16,923 bases of DNA, taken from Bacteroidales bacterium (GTDB lineage Bacteria; Bacteroidota; Bacteroidia; Bacteroidales; P3). Below the pieces are notes generated by a model that saw nothing but the letters and a program-made list of their open reading frames with translations, did not search any database and was not told the DNA's origin. Positions 10,101 through 16,063 of this stretch are shown piece after piece (within the stretch, counting starts at the first letter, position 1; the number at the start of each line of letters is the position of its first letter). Both the position numbers and the translations under genes were made by a program. The stretch spans positions 1-16,923 of the forward strand of contig JAISVE010000031.1 in NCBI GenBank assembly GCA_031271725.1. The letters run 5' to 3'.

Positions 10101-13100
10101 AGAAGTGAAAGTTATAGTGCTTGAGGCGGAAGTTCCCGGAACTGCGGATACCAAAACATTTTCCTTATAAGTTCCCGCTTCAATCTCAAACACAACATGT
10201 CCTTCTATGCCTTCTTTCACTGCATCTATTGCCGCTTTGAAAGTAGAATAGTTTGCAGTATCGGATTTACCGATAATATAATTACCCGACATTCCTTTCC
10301 TGATATTGCGGCTCACAGTAGTTGATTCTTTTATGCCGGAAGTTGCAACACCGTTTACAGAAAGGCTTGTAAGTGCTGCTCCCACTTTGTTTCCGGGAAT
10401 TGCATCACGCTTTACGTTATATGCCAAATAGAAATAATAATTTCCTTCTGCATTTATTTTTATGGCACTGTCGGCATGTGTTGTAAATGTATATGGTGAT
10501 GTTGTTGCGCTTGTGCCTACTTGCCTGTCAAGCACAACGCCGGTAGAGGTTGCGGTATAGTATAAACTTGCTTTTGTAATATCTGCCGCATCTGTTGTAA
10601 CGCCGTTTGTGAAGTTAAAATTGTTCAACATCACGGAATCAAAATCACCTCTTACACGCACTTTTATTTGTTGTACTGCTACATTTTCGGAGCCGCGCAA
10701 AATTTCTGCCGCACCAACCTGTGTTGTTACAATGCTGTCAATATAAAATGGAACTTTGGTGTAAGAATAAACATCGGCTTCCCAACCTTTGTAGCCCCAG
10801 GTGGATTGGCTGCTTGCTGTGAAGCGGACTGTGAGTGCGCCATCCGGAGATTCGGAAATAATGGGCTTGGGAAAATCAATTGATGTGGGAGATGAAACGC
10901 CTTTAATTGTTTTCAATAATTTTTCGGGATTCACTTCTGTGCCTTCATATATTTCGATAATGTTGGTATAGGAAATCTCCATATCGTTGAACTCTATTTT
11001 TACTGCTTGTCCCGGAGCAGGTAAAAATGTTACTTTGCCGTCAAAAGGAAATGTAGAAACATAGTTAAAATCGCCATTGTTGGGATTAGCGTTCGGTCCG
11101 CCTTCATCATAAAATTTTACGGGGCGTGTCAATGTTACTTGTCCGTTATCACCATTGGTAAGCAATACTATATTTTTGATAATGCGATTTCCGCTTGGGT
11201 CGCCGTTTTCAGCTGTGTGCGTGCCGCTGTTTGTCTTTACCAAAATCAAAGCAGCGTCAATAGCCACATCAACGTTAGCATCATCTTTTAAGTCGTAACT
11301 AATCCAAAAGTAAGAAGCACCTTCGGGCAATGCTCTGTTGCCTGTGATTGTAACTTCCTCCTGTAGTGTTGTGGTGCTGCCGAATAATACTGCATTTGAA
11401 AAATCTTTTTGACTTGCCGAATAAAGCACGCTTACTTTTTCGATATTCGGTGTGGAATTTTTCAGCTTCAATTTTACTTCGCTTAATGCTAATGAAGTGA
11501 ATGTTCCTTCAGTGTTAATTTGTATTCCGAGAATTTGTTGATTCTTGCTGCCGGGCTTTACTATTGCAGTGTCGCCATGAAATGCAGTAAGATTTTTAAT
11601 CGTCATTTCTTTATTTATGTATGGACGAACTGCTGCAATCCAACCTTTGGATGCATAAGTGGAAGTGTTTGTGTTTGCATTGAATTTAACGGTTATTGAA
11701 CCGTCTGCTGCCGTAGAGCGCAAAACTTTTCCGGGTCCTGTTTTCTTTTGAGATTCCTTATAAAATTCCCAAAGTAAATTTGCTTCGTTGATGCTTTGTC
11801 CGCTGTATATTTCAAATGTTGCTTTGGTTGCGCCGGAATATGTAGTAGCATAATATAAATCGAAATATGAAAAATCAATCTCTGCTACGGCACCTGCTAC
11901 GGCAGGAATAAAGGTTACGATACGATCTTCATCAACAAATTCTGCATAGTCGGAGTATGCGGCGTTGGTGCTTTTTGTGTCGGTGTATGTCCAGTTGTCA
12001 TATATTTTTACAATGTTGCTGCCGCTTTTTGCTCTGAAAATATTTTCTACTTTGCGTTGTGCTGTTACGGGGTTTGCTAATGTTTTTGTTTCTGCCGATG
12101 CTTCGTTTGTGCCAAGTTTTACGCTTGTTAATTTTGCTGCAACCGTTTCATCATTTAAGGCATCTTCACCTACATTGTATGCAAGTACAAAATAGTTGTT
12201 GCCTTCCATTAGTATTTGATTGCCGGCAATAGTGATGTTAGTGTTTTTGATGTTTGTGTTCTGTCCGAAAAGTTTGCCTGTATTGAAGTTTGCATTCTCT
12301 CCCGCGTTCTTTCCTGCATTCTTTCCCAGGAAATAAACTTTCGCTGCTTTCAGGCTGCTTAAGCGGCTTGTTTGCGATGCGTCAATAGTTATTTCTTGCA
12401 GCTCTTTTGCATTAAGAGTATTGCTCGCTTTTATATTCAGCAACACAATTTGTTCGTCAGTGCTGCCTGCTGCAAGAGTAGTGCTTAATGCCTGCATTGC
12501 AGTAACAGTGTCGATAGTCATTGTAGTGGGTGTAAATTCCGAAACTACTGCTTCCCAACCATTGGCAGGCACGCCTGTAGTGCTCTTTAATGTTACGGTT
12601 ATTGAGCCGTCTTCGGCAGTTGATTTTATAATTTCAGTTTCTTTGAGCAATGTTGTAATGAGTTTGCTTTCATCAACAACTCTGCCGCTGTAAAACTTAA
12701 ATACGTCATTATTGCCTGTGGTAGAAGTATTGAATATTTCCAGTTTTGAAAAATCAATTCGCAATTGCTTTGTCGGATCTGCGGGCACAAAAGTAATTGC
12801 GCCTGTAAAGTTTGAAGATATTTTTCCGTCTTTTCCACCATCGTCATAAAAATAAGCAGAGTCGGTAATGGTGTATGTGAGATGTTGGTTTTGTATAAGA
12901 ATATCCGATGAAGTAGTGCTTACCGGAGTTTCGGGGTTTGATGCGGGCATTTTTATTTCGCCGTTAATGATAATGGAATCAAGTATGATTGGCAATGCAG
13001 TGCCTTTCGCAACATTGGGGTTAATATTTGCTGCAACCCAAAAATAGTTGCTGCCGGATATAAGTGTGGCATCTGTGGGAATTGATAAATTGGAAGTAAT

Positions 13101-13832
13101 ATCGGTTGTTTTGTATATGAGATTTTGTGTGCTAAAAGTTGAAGCACCGTTTGTAGAATATATTTTGAGTGTATCTACGGCATTAGCGGGGATACTGCTT
13201 GTAAAGTTGATTTTGTTTAACTGCAATGCCGGCTCTGCCGTTCCGTCTATAGTAATATTTATACCTAATAATATTTGGTTGATTTTGCCTCTCATACTTT
13301 CGATTGAAGGAAGCAAGGTTGATGTGGAAAGGTATTCCATTGGCTTTGGAGCAATGCTGCGTACAATAATAGTAAAATTGGTATCTGTAAGTGTTTCGTT
13401 TTTTGAGTGTATGAAACTAACGGTGAATGCTCCGTCAGTTGAAGTAGAATTATAAGTATTTCCTTTTATTTCGGATTGTGCTTTTACAGAATATCCGCTC
13501 GGCGAAGTTGCCCAGCCAACATTTTTACATTGATTATATAAATAAAGAAAAGCATTTGGATTGGAAATATCTATATCAACAATGGTAATTTGAATGAGGT
13601 TACCGGATGTAGAAGGTTTAAAGCATACGCTGGCACCGGTATATTTCGGAAGACCAATTCCGGGTTTAGCACCCTTAAAAACTACCGAATCTGTCACGGT
13701 GTATTCTTCGTGTCCGTCACTTGTTTTTAGATAAAAAATTCCGCTTGCTGGATCAAATGCAGCATAAGTTTGTTGCGCAAAACATCCTGCAAAGAGAAGC
13801 AGGAGTAACAGTAAAAGTTTTTTCATTTTCAT
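7128..13832 (-). CDS. Giant T9SS-secreted modular surface protein with DUF4465-like domain (putative cobalamin-capture scaffold)
   Basis: 2234 aa; the first of two close ATGs (13832, 13826) was taken, and both give a signal peptide (KKLLLLLLLLFAG). Approximate layout: four repeats of a CUB-like beta domain followed by a module resembling the N-terminal domain of BNR sialidases (CUB-like at 30-158, 307-432, 602-737 and 893-1022; each ends in a GW(E/I)A.V-type strand except the first; partner modules follow, with the hallmark (N/S)YF(W/V/Y)(V/L/I)(A/S)YN-like strand). Then a right-handed parallel beta-helix (about 1181-1632, with many IIRNN, LIEGN and LIYNN rungs), an Fn3-like domain (about 1644-1741), a PKD/Ig-like segment (1768-1827), a DUF4465-like domain (about 1831-2057; VVADFEDLYL, GFWEGFAYSN, FCMDNFG), a BIG_2 Ig domain (2060-2150), and a T9SS type A sorting domain (from IKVYPTITRDV, 2164-2234). 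As I recall, DUF4465 is the B12-binding domain of Bacteroides BtuH. With a cobalamin riboswitch upstream, I infer a cell-surface B12 (or corrinoid-glycan) binding role. No enzymatic active site is evident. The 22-base gap behind the 72-aa gene and the terminator downstream define a two-gene unit. Confidence 0.93.
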   Translation of the reverse strand: MKMKKLLLLLLLLFAGCFAQQTYAAFDPASGIFYLKTSDGHEEYTVTDSVVFKGAKPGIGLPKYTGASVCFKPSTSGNLIQITIVDIDISNPNAFLYLYNQCKNVGWATSPSGYSVKAQSEIKGNTYNSTSTDGAFTVSFIHSKNETLTDTNFTIIVRSIAPKPMEYLSTSTLLPSIESMRGKINQILLGINITIDGTAEPALQLNKINFTSSIPANAVDTLKIYSTNGASTFSTQNLIYKTTDITSNLSIPTDATLISGSNYFWVAANINPNVAKGTALPIILDSIIINGEIKMPASNPETPVSTTSSDILIQNQHLTYTITDSAYFYDDGGKDGKISSNFTGAITFVPADPTKQLRIDFSKLEIFNTSTTGNNDVFKFYSGRVVDESKLITTLLKETEIIKSTAEDGSITVTLKSTTGVPANGWEAVVSEFTPTTMTIDTVTAMQALSTTLAAGSTDEQIVLLNIKASNTLNAKELQEITIDASQTSRLSSLKAAKVYFLGKNAGKNAGENANFNTGKLFGQNTNIKNTNITIAGNQILMEGNNYFVLAYNVGEDALNDETVAAKLTSVKLGTNEASAETKTLANPVTAQRKVENIFRAKSGSNIVKIYDNWTYTDTKSTNAAYSDYAEFVDEDRIVTFIPAVAGAVAEIDFSYFDLYYATTYSGATKATFEIYSGQSINEANLLWEFYKESQKKTGPGKVLRSTAADGSITVKFNANTNTSTYASKGWIAAVRPYINKEMTIKNLTAFHGDTAIVKPGSKNQQILGIQINTEGTFTSLALSEVKLKLKNSTPNIEKVSVLYSASQKDFSNAVLFGSTTTLQEEVTITGNRALPEGASYFWISYDLKDDANVDVAIDAALILVKTNSGTHTAENGDPSGNRIIKNIVLLTNGDNGQVTLTRPVKFYDEGGPNANPNNGDFNYVSTFPFDGKVTFLPAPGQAVKIEFNDMEISYTNIIEIYEGTEVNPEKLLKTIKGVSSPTSIDFPKPIISESPDGALTVRFTASSQSTWGYKGWEADVYSYTKVPFYIDSIVTTQVGAAEILRGSENVAVQQIKVRVRGDFDSVMLNNFNFTNGVTTDAADITKASLYYTATSTGVVLDRQVGTSATTSPYTFTTHADSAIKINAEGNYYFYLAYNVKRDAIPGNKVGAALTSLSVNGVATSGIKESTTVSRNIRKGMSGNYIIGKSDTANYSTFKAAIDAVKEGIEGHVVFEIEAGTYKENVLVSAVPGTSASSTITFTSLSGNNSDVIITGLGTNTSTVKYVFKVEQTPYVILENISLIPASQSYNYNLHLTDQSRYFILRNCILQADVITSTGYISGAMVHVRVEGLNEEGRNCDYFTAEGNTFIGGDIAVYMYGTGYVALSKQRGAIIRNNTLISQRSKSIYVSDERDALIEGNTISFSNAYSGAYGMDVYRPTGQLIIRNNKINLTTTNNSSGGAGIFLRSGISGTGQKPTLIYNNSISMINSSAVSDGIRMDVNNGDSCISFYNNSINVVGITGNCFRTTASATNISNVIFQNNLLQNNSTNGKVFSFNKAEHYQAFDFKNNAYYLASNTGGNFASIASTGNTFAEWTTSSGEVGSIEEQANFFYHDDLHLKTAGNLNAALPLTFITTDIDSVQRSATTPTIGAYEYVAITQVTPDTLNIYPQSVTNIAANIIIKWNQPGRMYYTVLPSSEAAPTFAELKQKDSLSVSMNKESLISLKNLTHQTEYTAYFAMTSIFGDESNVVSKTFTTEKTIYPLYVKLGEEGLWDWVIPGYSVKIYPVIDTGGVEPYTYVWKNTKNETLATTDTLNITPSVTSRYVLTVTDAQGISVTVYTDVLVTGDTQVVADFEDLYLEDESYKSEVVYDNSELEEGYYGDYYKSVFYSGSYSFSNISMPGFWEGFAYSNITATDFNPAQMLTQQYRSVTGMGVDSSENYAVVYVGNTYGATEINVMHKPLENDSVAGVYLTNSAYALHSALNGDGMIGDPFKQGDFYKIIFTGKDADNATTGTVECYLIDYRSANSNEHFALTEWKWFDLSSLGEVAKITVRVESDRNNVYGNLFPSYFCMDNFGSSKPAEINAASVSLSEHNVSVLETQTHQLTATVLPANATNKNVVWSSSDEAIATVDADGLVTAVSRGVANIVVTTEDGNFSDTCKVTVTFTTIGEELQDGLQNGKIKVYPTITRDVVHIISAEKETEVALIMDISGKVLQTIRLHATENTIDFSAYKAGLYFIRTGSQVVKIIKQ

Positions 13833-13854
13833 TTTCGATTTTTATTTTTAACGA

Positions 13855-14073
13855 TTAATTTTTGATTGGATATGATTTTGCGCCGGCGGAGTTACCAATG
13901 TTTAACGAGCCCGATTCTACGTTAAACATTGTGTAAACTCCGCCTTCGACACGCAAAGTATTATTGTAGTTGTGATAAATTGCAGAAATGCCGCAAGAAT
14001 GCAGCGTGCTTGCTGTTTGAAACACAAACACTATACAAATAATAAATAAAAAAGATATGATACCTGCTTTCAT
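13855..14073 (-). CDS. 72-aa exported mini-protein, first gene of the cobalamin-riboswitch unit
   Basis: Starts at the ATG directly behind the riboswitch expression platform. Residues 1 to about 22 form a signal peptide (MKAGIISFLFIICIVFVFQTA). The mature part is about 45-50 residues, polar, rich in Gly, Asn and Ser, with one Cys: HSCGISAIYHNYNN, then LRVEGGVYTMFNVESGSLN. The LHSC sequence could be a poor lipobox, but the following residues lack the acidic surface-export signal of Bacteroidetes lipoproteins. I do not recognise the family. The codons for about residues 44-63 form a strong RNA hairpin (13885-13944). It lies 22 bases before the giant gene with no terminator between, so the two are cotranscribed and both should be cobalamin-controlled. 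Alternatives: a leader ORF whose translation matters more than its product, or the remnant of a larger surface protein. Confidence 0.7.
   Translation of the reverse strand: MKAGIISFLFIICIVFVFQTASTLHSCGISAIYHNYNNTLRVEGGVYTMFNVESGSLNIGNSAGAKSYPIKN
13885..13944 (-). repeat. 23-bp inverted repeat (hairpin) inside the 72-aa gene
   Basis: A perfect 12-bp arm CAATGTTTAACG (13896-13907) pairs with CGTTAAACATTG (13920-13931) around a 12-base loop. The stem continues outward, after a one-base bulge (13932), through TAC/GTA (13893-13895 with 13933-13935) and, past another bulge (13936), through an 8-bp GC-rich base GGCGGAGT/ACTCCGCC (13885-13892 with 13937-13944). The RNA hairpin ends 52 bases before the start of the giant gene. 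No T-tract follows, so it is not a standard terminator; a role in RNA processing, stability or translation coupling is possible. Confidence 0.85.
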
Positions 14074-14078
14074 TATGT

Positions 14079-14105
14079 TTAAGGTTTTATTCCACGAAAC
14101 CTTAA
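14079..14105 (-). promoter_or_regulatory. Expression-platform hairpin of the cobalamin riboswitch
   Basis: On the minus strand TTAAGGTTT (14105-14097) and AAACCTTAA (14087-14079) form a perfect 9-bp stem with a 9-base loop, ending five bases before the ATG at 14073. There is no T-run, so control is more likely at translation initiation than termination. It sits 10 bases after the riboswitch P1 stem. Sequestration of the start region when cobalamin is bound is inference. Confidence 0.6.
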
Positions 14106-14115
14106 TTTATTAAAT

Positions 14116-14419
14116 GCAACTTGGCAGGTCTTCTGACTTATCCCCGGTCTAACTACCTTCCCATATCTTTCGATACAGTGGTAAAAGATTTATTAGACCA
14201 AATTTGAAAATTCTTGAAAATTTTCAAAGGACTTACAGCAGCGGGTACTGTGCAGGATTTTCACCTGCTTCCCTCTTAGTTCCGAAATTTGTAAATTCTT
14301 CAAATCTCTGCGTTGCACTGCACTTGTGGCTTGGTCACGTACTTTAGTACGCTCCCTTCACCACTGCGTTTGTGCGCCTTGACCTTTGAAGTTTTACAAA
14401 TTTCTGTGAAACCAATTGC
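14116..14419 (-). promoter_or_regulatory. Cobalamin (adenosylcobalamin-type) riboswitch
   Basis: On the minus strand all the hallmark elements appear in order: P1 strand GCAATT (14419-14414); P2 strand GGTTTC; an inserted hairpin (14404-14284); the P2 return and AACTAAGAGGGAA; the core hairpin GGTGAAAATCC (14265-14255); ACAGTACCCGCTGCTGT (14251-14235); a peripheral 10-bp AT-rich stem (14228-14203); GGTCTAA / TTAGACC closing the arm with ATGGGAAGG (14164-14156), a feature of the AdoCbl class; TCAGAAGACCTGCC with the B12 box (14130-14123); and the P1 return AGTTGC (14121-14116). The family binds cobalamin and lowers expression of downstream genes. Here it precedes the 72-aa and giant secreted-protein genes. 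About 304 nt is longer than the usual roughly 200, because of the insertion in the P2 region. Confidence 0.95.
14284..14404 (-). repeat. Long hairpin inserted in the P2 region of the riboswitch (REP/MITE-like)
   Basis: A 121-base inverted-repeat block: outer arms GAAATTTGTAAA (14284-14295) and TTTACAAATTTC (14393-14404) are perfect over 12 bp, followed inward by CTTCAAA / TTTGAAG (14298-14304 with 14385-14391). The centre has a CGTAC-TTTA-GTACG hairpin (14338-14351) flanked by GC-richer imperfect arms. The whole block sits between the GGTTTC and GGAACT strands of P2, replacing its normally short loop. It reads like a palindromic mobile repeat that settled in a structure-tolerant site, but no second copy is in the window. 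Confidence 0.65.
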
Positions 14420-14424
14420 GGGTG

Positions 14425-14456
14425 CAAATATACGATTAAGCCGAACAAAATGCAAA
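14425..14456 (-). promoter_or_regulatory. Bacteroidetes sigma-70-type promoter for the riboswitch unit
   Basis: On the minus strand TTTG (14456-14453) is followed after exactly 20 bases by TATATTTG (14432-14425), matching the -33 TTTG and -7 TAnnTTTG consensus. Transcription should begin near 14420, at the 5' edge of the riboswitch. The -33 element lies in the first copy of the 73-bp tandem repeat; the second copy has the TTTG but not the -7, so only one promoter is complete. Confidence 0.75.
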
Positions 14457-14576
14457 CTTGTTTGTATTTTTGAGGCGAAGTATATTCATTGCGAAGCAAT
14501 AAATACGATTAAGCCGAACAAAATGCAAACTTGTTTGTATTTTTGAGGCGAAGTATATTCATTGCGAAGCAATAAA
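14431..14576. repeat. Perfect 73-bp tandem duplication between divergent genes
   Basis: Copies at 14431-14503 and 14504-14576 are identical over all 73 bases, starting TACGATTAAGCC and ending GCGAAGCAATAAA. Each copy holds two potential hairpins: AAATGCAAAC / GTTTGTATTT (one G-T pair) and ATTGC-GAA-GCAAT. Perfect identity implies a recent duplication or active homogenisation. The array overlaps the promoter of the riboswitch unit and abuts the upstream region of pssA. Confidence 0.95.
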
Positions 14577-14590
14577 GGTAAAATTTTACC
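14577..14590. promoter_or_regulatory. 14-bp perfect palindrome upstream of pssA
   Basis: GGTAAAATTTTACC is its own reverse complement and lies one base before the TATCTTTG element of pssA, where an operator could act. No regulator for it is identifiable here. Confidence 0.4.
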
Positions 14591-14591
14591 T

Positions 14592-14599
14592 TATCTTTG
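14592..14599 (+). promoter_or_regulatory. pssA: -7 element of the pssA promoter
   Basis: TATCTTTG matches TAnnTTTG exactly and ends five bases before the ATG, so the transcript would start at or next to the start codon and have almost no leader. No TTTG lies at the usual 19-20 base distance upstream; the closest TTG (14562) is 27 bases away. Confidence 0.55.
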
Positions 14600-14604
14600 C
14601 AAAC

Positions 14605-15303
14605 ATGAAAAAACAAATCCCTAATCTATTGACGCTCGGAAATTTATTTTGTGGCTGCCTCGCACTAATCAATATATTTCAGGAAAGAATGATGTGGGCT
14701 GCAATACTTGTAAGTATTGCCGCATTATTTGATGTGCTTGATGGGCTTGTAGCACGATTGCTTAAAGCGAGTAGTAATATTGGAATGCAACTTGATTCCT
14801 TAGCCGATATGGTAAGTTTTGGTGTAGTGCCTGCTTCAATGGCGTTTGTGATGGTGCGCTATTCAACCCAAACTGTTGCAGGAACTCCATATTGGGCGTA
14901 TATCGTTTTTATAATAGCACTTGCTTCTGCATACCGTCTTGCAAAATTCAATGTAGATACCGAGCAACGCACATACTTTAAGGGAATGCCAACGCCGGCA
15001 AATGCTTTATTTTGGGCAGCACTTTCGGCACATTGGAAATTTGATTTTTTTATTTGGGATCCGGTGCAACTTGTAATTATTTCGGTGATATTTTCCTTTT
15101 TGCTTGTATGCAACATGAAAATGTTTTCATTTAAAATAAAAGATTGGTCATTTGGCAAGCAGTGGATAATTTACCTGTTTATTTTGCTTGCAATTGTCGC
15201 AACAATACTGTTCAATTTTCTCGGTATCGCTCTTGCAGTAGTAATATATCCGCTATTTTCTTATTTGTATTTTTTGAATCAAAAATCCTTTAAAGTCGAT
15301 TAA
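14605..15303 (+). CDS. pssA: CDP-diacylglycerol--serine O-phosphatidyltransferase
   Basis: 232 aa, a usual length for the compact bacterial type II enzyme. It makes phosphatidylserine from CDP-diacylglycerol and L-serine at the inner membrane, the precursor of phosphatidylethanolamine. The full CDP-alcohol phosphatidyltransferase signature DGx2ARx8Gx3Dx3D is present: D46-G47, A50-R51, G60, D64 and D68 (within DGLVARLL and IGMQLDSLAD). The N-terminus IPNLLTLGNLFCGCLA is the characteristic start of PssA, and six or so hydrophobic segments follow, the last near FLGIALAVVIYPLF. The ATG at 14605 directly follows a -7 promoter element. It converges with the AbiEi-like gene, their stops three bases apart. 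Assignment to PssA rather than phosphatidylglycerophosphate synthase rests on the N-terminal signature. Confidence 0.95.
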   Translation: MKKQIPNLLTLGNLFCGCLALINIFQERMMWAAILVSIAALFDVLDGLVARLLKASSNIGMQLDSLADMVSFGVVPASMAFVMVRYSTQTVAGTPYWAYIVFIIALASAYRLAKFNVDTEQRTYFKGMPTPANALFWAALSAHWKFDFFIWDPVQLVIISVIFSFLLVCNMKMFSFKIKDWSFGKQWIIYLFILLAIVATILFNFLGIALAVVIYPLFSYLYFLNQKSFKVD

Positions 15304-15306
15304 AAT

Positions 15307-15939
15307 TTAAATTCCATAAATACTTCTAAACAAATCGATCCTACTCAGCAATGCCTTACTGTGATAAAGCTTTGCCATTTGAAGCAGATTGTTGGGATTT
15401 ATTTTATTACGAACAAAAGACTTGTCAATTTGCAATTTCTTAATATCTTGCTGAGTGTTTGGACGGTGGATGTGAAATATATCAAGTAATGCTTTTTCAG
15501 GTTTTGCTATGCTGATACTGCGACTTCCCGGATTACTAAAGGGATGTTGCTCATATCCGAACATCAATTTAGGTTCTATCTTCTTGTATGCAAAAACTCC
15601 AATATCATTTCTAAATGCAGTTGTTTTTATTGTTGATATAGCAGTAATTTCAGTATTTTCGTTGTAAATTTTATCGGATCTCATGCCATGAAATACGAGT
15701 GCACAACGGAAACTTATATAAGATGGTTGGTGAATACAATTTGATAGATAGAGTTTATAATTTGGCAGCATGGCACACTCTCCGAGTGCGTAAAAGTTTT
15801 GTCGTAATTTTATTATTTGTTGACGTCTGCGCCAGTGTTCAAGTTTTTTGCAATCAAAATTAGGCATAGCTGCAAGCACTTGATTTACAAAAAAGCATCC
15901 AAAGGATGCAAAATATTTTCTAAATTCGGAATATTTCAT
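15307..15939 (-). CDS. AbiEi-like type IV antitoxin / winged-helix regulator, solitary
   Basis: 210 aa. The pattern fits the AbiEi antitoxin family: N-terminal wHTH-like part (about 1-55; LEHWRRRQQIIKLRQNFYAL), then LPNYKLYLSNCIHQPSYISF with FRCALVFHGM (about 60-88), the hallmark stretch of that family, followed by a beta-rich middle (VFAYKKIEPKLMFGY) and SIAKPEKALLDIFHI (about 143-157). In AbiE systems this protein represses its own promoter and opposes the nucleotidyltransferase toxin AbiEii, normally encoded directly downstream. Here the next base-pairs downstream belong to convergent pssA, so no toxin partner is adjacent; it may be a solitary regulator. Divergent to the dsbD-like gene, with 124 bases between. 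On the minus strand a TATATTTA near 15972-15979 is a possible -7 with one mismatch. Confidence 0.8.
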   Translation of the reverse strand: MKYSEFRKYFASFGCFFVNQVLAAMPNFDCKKLEHWRRRQQIIKLRQNFYALGECAMLPNYKLYLSNCIHQPSYISFRCALVFHGMRSDKIYNENTEITAISTIKTTAFRNDIGVFAYKKIEPKLMFGYEQHPFSNPGSRSISIAKPEKALLDIFHIHRPNTQQDIKKLQIDKSFVRNKINPNNLLQMAKLYHSKALLSRIDLFRSIYGI

Positions 15940-16031
15940 TTACTTGTGTTTTTTTGTGAGTTTTGGTAAATATAGGTGAAATTTTAAATATTATGCACTT
16001 GTTGAAAAACAACACTAAGCAAAAAAATGCG

Positions 16032-16039
16032 TATATTCG
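16032..16039 (+). promoter_or_regulatory. Candidate -7 element for the dsbD-like gene
   Basis: TATATTCG, one mismatch to TAnnTTTG, lies 24 bases before the ATG. A -33 TTTG at the usual spacing is not seen. A small TTGTT-GAAA-AACAA hairpin sits about 20 bases upstream. Confidence 0.3.
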
Positions 16040-16063
16040 TAATTAAAAATCTTTAAAAATTAT

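Noticed and set aside
14313..14546. A 77-codon open frame on the plus strand
   Set aside because: It crosses the riboswitch insertion and both copies of the tandem repeat, has no signal or domain, and is antisense to a convincing riboswitch.
14431..14576. The repeated 73-bp units as a CRISPR array
   Set aside because: Only two copies, directly adjacent, with no spacers between them and no cas genes in the window.
14562..14599. TTG at 14562 as the -33 box of pssA
   Set aside because: Spacing to TATCTTTG is 27 bases, well beyond the usual 19-20.
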